Positions 9,205 to 17,476 of a stretch of DNA of 64,000 nt are shown here, one piece after another. The stretch is taken from NCBI GenBank assembly GCA_002296965.1, contig DBIW01000010.1, forward strand, positions 7,453 to 71,452, given 5' to 3'. The DNA is from Treponema sp. UBA792. GTDB taxonomy: Bacteria; Spirochaetota; Spirochaetia; Treponematales; Treponemataceae. The notes under the pieces are model-generated. The model searched no databases and was not told the origin of the DNA. It was given only the letters and a program-made list of their open reading frames with translations. Numbering within the stretch: position 1 is the stretch's first letter; the number at the start of each line of letters is the position of its first letter. The position numbers and the translations under genes were made by a program.

Positions 9205-10260
9205 ATGGCTCGCAAAAATTTGCTCAAGGGTATTAAACAGCCCAAGAGCATTACATTTGAACATATTAGTACTAATCCGAACTACGGTAAGTTCATTGCA
9301 TACCCCTTTGAGCCAGGATTCGGTACGACGGTCGGTAATACTCTCAGGCGGGTGCTGTTGTCATCAATTCAGGGTTATGCAATCAGTTCTATTCGCATAA
9401 CTTCTTATGATGCCAATGGTATTTCGCACGTTATTTCCAGTGAATTTGATACCATTCCGGATGTTGCGGAGGATACGCTGGAAATAATAAACAGTCTCAA
9501 ACAAGTTCGTCTGAAACTGCCTGAGGATACGGATCAGTCTACAATCAGTTACGAATTCAAGGGACCGGGTGTCGTAAAGAGTGATAACTTTGCGAAGGAA
9601 GGACAGCTCGAAATCATGACAAAAGATCAGGTTATCTTTACCATGATGGAGGGCGCTCATCTGGATATTGAAATTCAGGTTGACCTCGGACGCGGTTATG
9701 TGCCTGCTGAGACAAATGAGCATTACATAGAGGTTGTAGGCACAATTCCTGTGGATGCGATTTATACTCCGGTTCCTAAGGTAAAGTATTCGATTGAGCC
9801 TTACAGGGTCGGTCAGCGCAACGACTATGACAAACTTGTTCTTGAGATATGGACTGATGGAACTATTCCTCCGGAAGATGCCCTTGCTGAGGCCGCAAAA
9901 ATAGCGAAAGATCATTTTGCGATTTTTGTGAATTTCAACGATAGGGATATTATCGGAGCTGATGACGGTGACGAGACCAATGAGATTGTTCAGAAGATTC
10001 TGAACACCTCTGTAGAGGAACTTGATCTTTCAGTCCGTTCATCAAACTGTCTGAAAAATGCAAATATTCGTACAATCGGCGAATTAACAAGAAAAACTGA
10101 GGATGACATAACAAAGACAAGAAACTTTGGTAAAAAAAGTCTGGCCGAGATAAAGGAGAAGCTCCTTGAGTGGAATCTTACGCTTGGCATGACAGATTAC
10201 AGTCATCTGAAGAATGCTGCCAATTTAACAAAGCAGAAGGAAGAAACAGATGAATCATAG
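9205..10260 (+). CDS. rpoA: RNA polymerase alpha subunit
   Basis: 351 residues. The N-terminal dimerisation domain shows [25 protein letters not shown]; the C-terminal DNA- and activator-binding domain shows [22 protein letters not shown] and [11 protein letters not shown]. The coding end overlaps the start of rplQ by 11 bases, so the last two genes are translationally coupled. It lies after rpsD as in most bacteria. Confidence 0.98.
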   Translation: MARKNLLKGIKQPKSITFEHISTNPNYGKFIAYPFEPGFGTTVGNTLRRVLLSSIQGYAISSIRITSYDANGISHVISSEFDTIPDVAEDTLEIINSLKQVRLKLPEDTDQSTISYEFKGPGVVKSDNFAKEGQLEIMTKDQVIFTMMEGAHLDIEIQVDLGRGYVPAETNEHYIEVVGTIPVDAIYTPVPKVKYSIEPYRVGQRNDYDKLVLEIWTDGTIPPEDALAEAAKIAKDHFAIFVNFNDRDIIGADDGDETNEIVQKILNTSVEELDLSVRSSNCLKNANIRTIGELTRKTEDDITKTRNFGKKSLAEIKEKLLEWNLTLGMTDYSHLKNAANLTKQKEETDES

Positions 10261-10747
10261 AAATGGTTTTAATCCGCTTTCACGCACAACGGCTCATCGC
10301 CGCGCCATGTCCCGTAATATGGTGACATCTCTTTTCAGGTATGAGCGCATTACTACAACAAAATCAAAGGCTCTTGAAGTAAGAAAAGCTGCTGAAAAGC
10401 TTATTACTAGAGGAAAAGTTGATTCTGTTCATAACCGCCGTCAGGTTGCAAAGTTCATTCAGGACGAGAAGATTCTGAATAAGCTTTTCACCGAGATTGG
10501 TCCGCGTATGAAGGACAGAAACGGTGGTTATACGCGCGTTCTTAAATTGGGCTATCGTCAGGGTGATGCCGCTGATGTAGTAATCCTTGAATTGGTTGAT
10601 TATAAACTTGACACATCTTCTGATGATGTCGCAGACAAGTCAAAAAAATCTGCTGCAAAATCAAAGGGTGATGCGGAAGGTGCTAAGAAACCTGCTAAGA
10701 CGTCAAAAAAGACTGCTGAGAAGAAAGAGGAATCTGCTGCTGAGTAG
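10250..10747 (+). CDS. rplQ: 50S ribosomal protein L17 with lysine/alanine-rich tail
   Basis: 165 residues. The first 115 or so are standard L17 ([54 protein letters not shown]). About 45 extra residues follow, made almost only of K, A, S, E, D and T, likely disordered and of variable length between relatives. Start overlaps the rpoA stop. Confidence 0.96.
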   Translation: MNHRNGFNPLSRTTAHRRAMSRNMVTSLFRYERITTTKSKALEVRKAAEKLITRGKVDSVHNRRQVAKFIQDEKILNKLFTEIGPRMKDRNGGYTRVLKLGYRQGDAADVVILELVDYKLDTSSDDVADKSKKSAAKSKGDAEGAKKPAKTSKKTAEKKEESAAE

Positions 10748-10767
10748 GCCGCGGACAAGGAGTTGTT

Positions 10768-10974
10768 ATGTCAAAATCACACCGTGGATCCGGTATCAGA
10801 ACTCTTCCCGCACACGGAAGAGGAATTTGTCCGCTTTGCAAGAAAGAGAACATAAAAGTTCTTTATGAGCAGGAAATAAACGGACAGAAAATGAATATCT
10901 GTAAATATTGCAATGCTGCGCTCAAGAACAAGGCGAGAAATGCTGCTCCAGCAGCGGAAGCGGCTGCTGAGTAA
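10768..10974 (+). CDS. Small zinc-ribbon protein downstream of rplQ
   Basis: 68 residues, not a known ribosomal protein that I recognise. It has a basic N-terminus, a CPLC pair near residue 21, a CKYC pair near residue 46, and an alanine/glutamate-rich tail. The two pairs should bind one zinc. An AAGGAG site precedes the ATG, and the intrinsic terminator of the superoperon follows directly, so it is transcribed with the alpha operon. Size, charge and position suggest a ribosome- or polymerase-associated protein; that is inference. The reading frame is well supported by codon use and position. Confidence 0.85.
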   Translation: MSKSHRGSGIRTLPAHGRGICPLCKKENIKVLYEQEINGQKMNICKYCNAALKNKARNAAPAAEAAAE

Positions 10975-11000
10975 ACTGAATTAGCAGAGCATTTGCTATA

Positions 11001-11033
11001 ATCCGTCGGCGTTTTGTCCGGCGGATTTTTTTT
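11001..11033 (+). terminator. Intrinsic terminator of the ribosomal superoperon
   Basis: ATCCGTCGG at 11001-11009 pairs with CCGGCGGAT at 11018-11026 (one G-T pair) around an 8-base loop, followed by eight T residues. It lies 26 bases after the last gene. Confidence 0.92.
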
Positions 11034-11095
11034 GTTCCGGCCGCTTATTTATATGTCGCGAATGTGGAATCTTTGAGTTGGCGAATTTATTGTGC

Positions 11096-12682
11096 TTATA
11101 CTAGCGGAGCGAATATTCTGCATAGCTTTCCGATGGTGCGGATATGCCACGGCAGCATTTTGTAGGAATTTATGTCCATTTTGGTGCATTCTCCGATCGT
11201 GTCCTGAAAATCATGTTCGATTTTGTTTATTACATTGTCGTCGTGAATCAGAAGGCCGCATTCAAAATGGTGATATAGGCTTCTGTAGTCAAGATTGACG
11301 GAGCCGATTGTCGCCGTTTTTCCGTCCGCGATGAAATTCTTGGCATGAATAAAACATTCTTTTTTGTAGAGATAGACATTCACTCCGTTTTCGACGAGTT
11401 GTTTGAGAAAGGTTTTTCCGATGCAGAACGTCATCAGATGATCGGGCATTGACGGAACAATAACAGATACATCAACTCCTCGTTTCGCCGCGAATATTAG
11501 TTCGGACAAAAGCTTGTTGTCAATCACAAGATATGGCGATGTTATGTGCACGTATTTTTTAGCTGTATTTATCATATAGGAATATATATTCTCGGCTATG
11601 TCCTCGTTGTTGAAAGCGTTGTCCCCATAAGGAATCAGCAGGCTTGTGCTTTCTTTTTTCGGATAGTCGAGCTTTATGTATTTTCCATAATCATCATCTT
11701 TTTTCTGGTCAAGGTTCCATGTGTGCATGAACATGCATGTAAAATTCTGGATTGCCGGTCCCTGAACTTTTACCGCGGTATCTTTCCAGTACCTAAATTT
11801 GTTCTTTCCGAAGTTGAAATATTCGTTCGCGATGTTTAGGCCGCCGGTGTAGGCTGTCTCGCCGTCAATAATCACGATTTTTCTGTGGTCACGGTTGTTG
11901 TAATGAATCGAAAACAACGCCGTTATAGGAGAAAAAATCTGTGCGTTTATTCCGTGCTCATTCAGGTATTTTACGTAGTTTGCGGAGGCGGCAGTGACGG
12001 AGCCGACCGCATCAAAAAGAACCCGAATCTCAACGCCTTCCGCGGCCTTTTTCTCAAGAATTCTGACAGTTCTGAGCCATGACTCATCGAGTTTTATTAT
12101 AAAGTATTCTATAAAAATGAATTTCCGCGCTTTCTCCAGTTCCGCAAGAAAATCAGGAAAGAATTCCTCTCCGCAGGAAAAGTATCTGACTGAAGAATTT
12201 GTATGCGGCGCGTAATGTCCTGTATCAAGAAGATATACCGCCAGATCGCGGATTTCTGGATATGCCGATATGATTTTTGCGGATTCGGAAGGTTCGGGCA
12301 GAAATTCGTCTGTCTGCTTTTTGAGATAGGCGATTCTTTTTTTGAATTTATAGCCTCCCATATCTATGTGGTAGAGTGTGTATGCGATTACCCCGAAAAG
12401 CGGAAAAATTATCAGCGGAAGCAGCCATGCCAGCTTGAACTCGTTGCGGCCATCGCTGTTCGCCAGATATATCATGAACAGAAAACTGAGGGTGATGCTT
12501 CCTCCGAAATAGTAGCCAATGTACGGTTCCAGCCACTTCATGAACACAAAAAGGACAGCGACCTGAATAAAAAGAATCAGAAATGTAAGCACGAGTCTGC
12601 CGAACAGAATTCTTGAGAAAATTTCCTTTATGCGTTTGTTTTTTAATATGTCTTCGGTGAAGTCTCTTTTTTTATTGCCCAT
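11096..12682 (-). CDS. cls: Cardiolipin synthase (phospholipase D family)
   Basis: 528 residues. Two hydrophobic segments near the N-terminus anchor it in the membrane; two phospholipase-D HxKxxxxD motifs follow (HRKIVIID and HAKNFIAD), each with the downstream glycine/asparagine residues (GGLNIANEYF, GSVNLDYRS). The enzyme joins two phosphatidylglycerol molecules, or a related reaction, to make cardiolipin. It faces the ribosomal operon tail to tail, with about 60 bases between its stop and the operon terminator. No terminator of its own was seen. Confidence 0.92.
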   Translation of the reverse strand: MGNKKRDFTEDILKNKRIKEIFSRILFGRLVLTFLILFIQVAVLFVFMKWLEPYIGYYFGGSITLSFLFMIYLANSDGRNEFKLAWLLPLIIFPLFGVIAYTLYHIDMGGYKFKKRIAYLKKQTDEFLPEPSESAKIISAYPEIRDLAVYLLDTGHYAPHTNSSVRYFSCGEEFFPDFLAELEKARKFIFIEYFIIKLDESWLRTVRILEKKAAEGVEIRVLFDAVGSVTAASANYVKYLNEHGINAQIFSPITALFSIHYNNRDHRKIVIIDGETAYTGGLNIANEYFNFGKNKFRYWKDTAVKVQGPAIQNFTCMFMHTWNLDQKKDDDYGKYIKLDYPKKESTSLLIPYGDNAFNNEDIAENIYSYMINTAKKYVHITSPYLVIDNKLLSELIFAAKRGVDVSVIVPSMPDHLMTFCIGKTFLKQLVENGVNVYLYKKECFIHAKNFIADGKTATIGSVNLDYRSLYHHFECGLLIHDDNVINKIEHDFQDTIGECTKMDINSYKMLPWHIRTIGKLCRIFAPLV

Positions 12683-12720
12683 GTCGGAGGATTTTATCAG
12701 ATATCGGTGTTTTAGTTTAG

Positions 12721-12761
12721 GCGGCCGCAGGAAATTCTGTGAGCGGATTCCCGGCGGCCGC
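12721..12761. repeat. Inverted pair of GCGGCCGC octamers
   Basis: Two copies of GCGGCCGC, at 12721-12728 and 12754-12761, are separated by 25 bases in the 133-base gap between rubrerythrin and cls. Each is itself palindromic and together they can form a GC-rich stem. No T tract follows on either strand, so it is not a clear terminator. Confidence 0.5.
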
Positions 12762-12815
12762 GATATTACGTCGGAACGGACAGTCTTAGACCGCTCCCCG
12801 TTGTTGAGAGTTCAG

Positions 12816-13352
12816 TCAGTAGTTCTGCGCTTCAATTTGGAAATAGCTCTGCGGATGGGCGCATACAGGACATACTTCCGGCGCTTTTTTTCCTACGACT
12901 ATATGACCGCAGTTTCTGCACTGCCAGATCGCGTCACCGTCGCTGCTGAACACAAGTCCGTCCTCCACATTCTTAAGAAGTTTGCGGTACCGTTCCTCGT
13001 GGTGTTTTTCAATCTGACCGACCATCTCAAAAAGTTTGGCGATGTGCTCAAAACCTTCTTCTTTCGCGGTTTTGGCGAAACCGTCATACATATCAGTCCA
13101 TTCAAAATTCTCGCCTTCCGCCGCGGCTTTCAGGTTTTCCGCTGTAGTTCCTATTCCGCCGTTAAGCAGCTTGAACCACATCTTTGCGTGTTCCTTCTCA
13201 TTGTTCGCGGTTTCCTCAAAAATTTCAGCAATCTGCTCGTATCCTTCTTTTCTTGCTTTGCCCGCAAAATAAGTGTATTTATTCCTCGCCTGAGATTCTC
13301 CGGCGAATGCAGTCTGAAGGTTCGCCTCTGTTTTTGAGCCTTTCAATTCCAT
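12816..13352 (-). CDS. rbr: Rubrerythrin
   Basis: 178 residues. The N-terminal ferritin-like four-helix domain holds the diiron ligands in ExxAR-like GESQARNKY and [12 protein letters not shown]; a second EH set lies in the C-terminal helix pair. The C-terminal rubredoxin domain has CRNCGH and [11 protein letters not shown]. Rubrerythrin reduces hydrogen peroxide in anaerobes. A clean PerR-like palindrome overlaps its promoter. It is transcribed alone, toward cls. Confidence 0.96.
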   Translation of the reverse strand: MELKGSKTEANLQTAFAGESQARNKYTYFAGKARKEGYEQIAEIFEETANNEKEHAKMWFKLLNGGIGTTAENLKAAAEGENFEWTDMYDGFAKTAKEEGFEHIAKLFEMVGQIEKHHEERYRKLLKNVEDGLVFSSDGDAIWQCRNCGHIVVGKKAPEVCPVCAHPQSYFQIEAQNY

Positions 13353-13370
13353 GATTTTACCTCCGTAAAA

Positions 13371-13413
13371 TTGTAATTATTACAAATATATCATTTACAA
13401 TTCCAAAAGGCAA
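13371..13413 (-). promoter_or_regulatory. Rubrerythrin promoter with PerR-like box
   Basis: On the minus strand, TTGCCT (13408-13413), a 17-base spacer and TATATT (13385-13390) make a sigma-70-type promoter. Directly downstream, 13371-13385 reads TTGTAATTATTACAA, a 7-1-7 palindrome matching 13 of 15 bases of the PerR consensus TTATAATnATTATAA. It would cover the transcription start, the usual position for repression released by peroxide. Confidence 0.75.
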
Positions 13414-13434
13414 TCGAATTCTTGTCAAATATCG

Positions 13435-13464
13435 TTTCCAAGTTGCGTCCCTAAGTGATATAAT
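13435..13464 (+). promoter_or_regulatory. Probable promoter of the EF-hand membrane protein gene
   Basis: A perfect TATAAT lies at 13459-13464. The -35 match 17 to 18 bases upstream (TTTCCA, 13435-13440) is weak. A leader of roughly 110 bases follows before the ATG at 13580. Confidence 0.5.
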
Positions 13465-13579
13465 TTCTGACGGTTCGATTGGAACCGGAAAATCAAGTCC
13501 TCCGCCTGCTTCAGGTCTGTCTGTTCATTTTTACATGAACCGGAGTTTTAAGAGGTAATGCGGTGTTTTGGGGAATAAA

Positions 13580-15787
13580 ATGAAGAGAATGATGGAAAAA
13601 AGTGACCACAAATGGAAATTTGTTCAGAACGGCGGACTTATTCAGGTTACGATTTCGAGCGTCGATGATGTTCTGCATATTGATGAACTTGATCCCAAGC
13701 TCTGGACTGCTCTTGCCTGTCCTGTGACGGGACTTGAATTCAGTGAGGAGACGCTGAAAGTCATAGATTCCGACGGAAACGGCCGGGTGCGCGTTCCGGA
13801 TGTGATTGCCGCGATGAAATATATCAAAAAGTATTTTGCGGTTCCCGACGTGATAATGGACGGAAAGGACGAGCTGAATCTTTATGCGCTGAGCGGCGCA
13901 AAATTTGATTTCGGTTATTCTCCGCATGAATGTGCGGCGGCGATGCTTTCTGTCCTCAACAGAAAAGACTCAGAGGCGATTCTGGCCGGGGATTTGGATT
14001 CGCCGGAAAAACTTTTTGCTCCGTCAGTGTTTAACGGAGACGGCGTGCTTACAAAGGAATGTGTTTCAGATTCCACGGCTGCCGCGGTTGTCGATGATAT
14101 AATACGGATAACCGGCGGAACTGACGATTTAAGCGGCGTGAAGGGAGTTACGCGTGCTCAGGCGGACTCTTTTTTCGAGTCAATCCATTCCGCTGGAAGC
14201 TGCCGCAGAAAAATAGAAAAGGATTCAAAGACATATTTCCCGCTCGGAGAAAAGACGGAGCCGGCGGCCGAGCTTTTTCTCCGCCTCCGGGAAAAAATAG
14301 ATGACTATTTTATAAGATGTTCCGTCGTGGGCTATGACGGGAATTCCCAGGAGCTGCTCCGCAAGGAAACGGAATCCGTTCTGCTTTCCGGAAATTCTCC
14401 TGTGTTCGATGCGGAGAAAATCTCCGTGCTTCCGCTGGCTCTCTGCGAGGCCGCAAAGCCTCTTCCGCTGCGTTCGGGAATAAATCCTGTCTGGGCCGAT
14501 GATGTCGCGAAATTCCGTGACGAGGTTGTGATTCCGCTTTCTGACGGCGAAGATGTTTCAGCTCTTGCCGAATCCGAATGGCGCAGAATTTCCGGAGTTT
14601 TTGCGCCGTACATTGACTGGAAAAAGAATTTTTCGGAAAACCAGGCTTGTATGCTGGGAAAGAAGCGCATAAATGAAATCCTTGAGTCCGGTGCGGAGGC
14701 TGTGATTTATTCATGCCTTGAGAGGGAGGAGAGTCAGCCGCCGATGAAAAAAGCCGTTGCAGAAATGCGGAAAATGATGTGCCTGAAAAAGAATTTTGTG
14801 GATCTTCTCAGGAATTTTGTCTCGTTTGAGGATTTTTATAGTCTGTCAAAGAAAGCGATGTTTCAGTGCGGAGTCCTCTATATCGACGGGCGTTCATGTG
14901 ATTTGTGTTTCCGGGTTTCCGACATCGCAAGACATTCCGTTATGTCTGCGCTTTCGCAATGCTTTCTTGTCTACTGTGAATGCTCAAGGAAACAGACTTC
15001 GGAAAAAATGCGGATTGCCGCTCTTATAAGCAACGGCAGCACGGACAATATAATTCTTGGCAGGAACGGAATTTTCTTTGACCGAGCGGGCCGTGATTGG
15101 GATGCGACCGTCGTCCGGATAATCGATAATCCTGTCAGTGTCAGGCAGGCTTTCTGGAGTCCATATAAAAAACTGGCCAGAATGATTCAGGAGAAATTCG
15201 CAAAGACCGCATCTGCGGCAGAAAGTTCAGTTTTGGACAAAATGACAAAAGTCGTTGACAATCCGTCGTCCGCGGTTCAGGATGCGCAGTCAAAAAAGAC
15301 CGATGTGGGGACAGTCGCCGCGCTCAGCGTCGCGTTTACGGGAATCGCTACAGTTGTCGGCGGACTTCTTCAGGCTTTTTTCGGACTCGGCGTGTGGATT
15401 CCTCTTGGAATTGCAGGAATAATGCTTGCGGTTTCCCTTCCTTCCGTGATTATCGCCTGGCACAAACTCAAGCAGCGGAATATCGGTCCGATTCTTGACG
15501 CATCGGGATGGGCTGTAAATGGAAATGTCAGGATAACGCCTGTTCTCGGCGCTTCGTTGACACATCTTCCTGTCCGTCCGCTGAATGCCAGCCTGTTCAA
15601 ATATGATCCGTTTCCGCTGAAGAAATTTCCGCTGAAAAGCGTGATTGCCTGGATTCTGGTGATTGCTGCGGCTTCCGCCCTGATTGTGCTTGCCGTAAGG
15701 CATCCGGACAAAACCGCCGCTCTTTGGAGCAGACTGAAGCAGTTTGGAGTGACCGCCGGAAAAGCTGTTCCTGCGAATGTCTTCTGA
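13580..15787 (+). CDS. Uncharacterised EF-hand membrane protein
   Basis: 735 residues from the ATG at 13580, which has a GGGGA site five bases upstream; an in-frame TTG 12 bases earlier is less likely. Residues 63-74 read DSDGNGRVRVPD, a canonical EF-hand-like calcium loop, followed by an IAAMKYI helix. The middle is soluble and mostly helical. Two membrane segments lie near residues 565-620 and one near 690-710. I do not recognise an enzymatic motif. Similar proteins with the same DPKLW...GLEF and DxDGxGRxRVPEV opening occur, from memory, in Bacteroidetes and Fibrobacter, without known function. The gene stands alone between two promoters. Confidence 0.85.
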   Translation: MKRMMEKSDHKWKFVQNGGLIQVTISSVDDVLHIDELDPKLWTALACPVTGLEFSEETLKVIDSDGNGRVRVPDVIAAMKYIKKYFAVPDVIMDGKDELNLYALSGAKFDFGYSPHECAAAMLSVLNRKDSEAILAGDLDSPEKLFAPSVFNGDGVLTKECVSDSTAAAVVDDIIRITGGTDDLSGVKGVTRAQADSFFESIHSAGSCRRKIEKDSKTYFPLGEKTEPAAELFLRLREKIDDYFIRCSVVGYDGNSQELLRKETESVLLSGNSPVFDAEKISVLPLALCEAAKPLPLRSGINPVWADDVAKFRDEVVIPLSDGEDVSALAESEWRRISGVFAPYIDWKKNFSENQACMLGKKRINEILESGAEAVIYSCLEREESQPPMKKAVAEMRKMMCLKKNFVDLLRNFVSFEDFYSLSKKAMFQCGVLYIDGRSCDLCFRVSDIARHSVMSALSQCFLVYCECSRKQTSEKMRIAALISNGSTDNIILGRNGIFFDRAGRDWDATVVRIIDNPVSVRQAFWSPYKKLARMIQEKFAKTASAAESSVLDKMTKVVDNPSSAVQDAQSKKTDVGTVAALSVAFTGIATVVGGLLQAFFGLGVWIPLGIAGIMLAVSLPSVIIAWHKLKQRNIGPILDASGWAVNGNVRITPVLGASLTHLPVRPLNASLFKYDPFPLKKFPLKSVIAWILVIAAASALIVLAVRHPDKTAALWSRLKQFGVTAGKAVPANVF

Positions 15788-15859
15788 ATCTGACGGATGT
15801 CCTTACGTTCAGTAAAAATACTGATGTTCATTCGTCGGAAAGTGCATTAATGTTTTGTC

Positions 15860-17476
15860 ATGAACACAAAAATAATCAATCCGATTCTTCCTGGATTTTA
15901 TCCTGACCCGTCGGTCTGTGCGGCCGGCGGAAAATTTTATCTTGTGAATTCCACGTTCTCATATTTTCCCGGTCTTCCTGTTTTCGAAAGCGATGACGGC
16001 ATGAACTGGAAACAGATTGGCAACATTATAGACAGGGAGTCCCAGCTTGATTTTTCAGGTGCGGGCGTGTCCCGCGGGCTTTTTGCGCCGACAATCCGCT
16101 TTTACGGCGGAAAATTCTACTGCGTCTGCACGCAGGTTGACAAAATCGGAAATTTCATTGTGAGCGCCGACAGACCGGAAGGTCCATGGTCGGATCCTGT
16201 CGAAATCCGCGGGGCGGAAGGAATAGATCCTTCGCTTTTCTTTGATGACGACGGAACAGCCTGGTATATCGGGACAAGACCGGTTCCCGAAGGTCCAAAA
16301 TGGAACGGAAACTGGGAAGTCTGGATTCAGCGCATAGACGTGAAGACAGGAACGCTTCTGGGCGACTCCAAGGGAATCTGGCGCGGCGCGCTCAAGCATT
16401 GTATCTGGCCTGAAGGTCCGCACATCTACAAGATAAACGGAATGTACTATCTGATTCATGCGGAAGGCGGAACCGGACCTGACCATGCGGTTTGTGTCGC
16501 CCGTTGCGCTTCGATTGACGGAGAATGGACTGGAAAACCCGCGAATCCCATACTTACGCACAGGCATCTGGGAGAAACCGCCGGTGTGACCTGCGTCGGT
16601 CATGCGGATCTCTTTTGCAAGGGCGATGGAACCTGGTGGATGGTCTGTCTTGCCTCCCGTCCTTATGGTGATGGTAATTCCCGGTGCAGCAATCTCGGAC
16701 GTGAGACTTTTATTGTTCCTGTAAAATGGGAAAACGGATGGCCGGTTGTGTCATGGCAGACTGGGCTTGTCGAGAATGTCTACAATCCGGACGGATCCGT
16801 CGCTGTCAGTCAGAATTCGGAGCGTGCCGCGGCGCTTTTTCCAGAAAGGGACGAATTTGATTCTCCGGAGCCGGAAATGTACTGGCTCTCGCTCCGCGGC
16901 CGGCATAATGTGTCTCTTTCTGAAAGACGTGGATGGCTGCGTATGTATGGCGGAAATGAACTCTGCGGAAACGGAGACGTAAGCTTGTTCGCCAGAAGAC
17001 AGGCTTCATTCAGCTGGAGAATTACCGCCGAGATGGAGCCTCATCTTGTCCGGGACGGAGAATCCGCCGGCCTCGTGTGCTTTCAGAGCGAGAAATTCAA
17101 TTTGAGGCTTGCCGTCACCCGTCGCGGCGGAACTGATTTTGTTCAGGTTCTCCGTTTCTGCGGTTCGGACAGGCCGGAAATTCTAGCGTCTGTGGAAATT
17201 CCTGCATCCGAAGACAGGCATTTCGCGCTTGAGGTTATCGCGGAAAGGCAGAATCTCAGTTTTCTCTTTTCGACGGACGGCGGCAAAATGAATCTCCTTG
17301 CAGAAAATGTGGACGGAAGCATTCTCAGCGTGGAGAAGGCCGGAGGATTTGTCGGAACTGTTCTTGGAATGTTCGCCGAATCTCCGGATGGAAATCCGGG
17401 ACGGCAGATGTTCGCTGATTTTGACGGTTTCGCCTATTATTCGGATGAGGTGGAGTGGACAGATGAGCAGCGATGA
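15860..17476 (+). CDS. Glycoside hydrolase family 43, beta-xylosidase/arabinofuranosidase type
   Basis: 538 residues without a signal peptide, so cytoplasmic. The five-bladed propeller domain fills residues 1 to about 310: NPILPGFYPDPS carries the catalytic base Asp, GIDPSLFFDDDG the second Asp, and the EGPH motif (WPEGPHIYK) the acid Glu. The C-terminal 200 residues form the beta-sandwich common to xylosidases of this family. It probably removes xylose or arabinose from imported oligosaccharides. The stop overlaps the next gene by 14 bases. The ribosome-binding site before the ATG is poor, and a small CAGTA/TACTG inverted repeat (15810-15823) lies upstream. Confidence 0.93.
   Translation: MNTKIINPILPGFYPDPSVCAAGGKFYLVNSTFSYFPGLPVFESDDGMNWKQIGNIIDRESQLDFSGAGVSRGLFAPTIRFYGGKFYCVCTQVDKIGNFIVSADRPEGPWSDPVEIRGAEGIDPSLFFDDDGTAWYIGTRPVPEGPKWNGNWEVWIQRIDVKTGTLLGDSKGIWRGALKHCIWPEGPHIYKINGMYYLIHAEGGTGPDHAVCVARCASIDGEWTGKPANPILTHRHLGETAGVTCVGHADLFCKGDGTWWMVCLASRPYGDGNSRCSNLGRETFIVPVKWENGWPVVSWQTGLVENVYNPDGSVAVSQNSERAAALFPERDEFDSPEPEMYWLSLRGRHNVSLSERRGWLRMYGGNELCGNGDVSLFARRQASFSWRITAEMEPHLVRDGESAGLVCFQSEKFNLRLAVTRRGGTDFVQVLRFCGSDRPEILASVEIPASEDRHFALEVIAERQNLSFLFSTDGGKMNLLAENVDGSILSVEKAGGFVGTVLGMFAESPDGNPGRQMFADFDGFAYYSDEVEWTDEQR

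Noticed and set aside
12721-12761. Terminator for rubrerythrin or cls
   Set aside because: The GC-rich arms pair, but no T tract follows on either strand.
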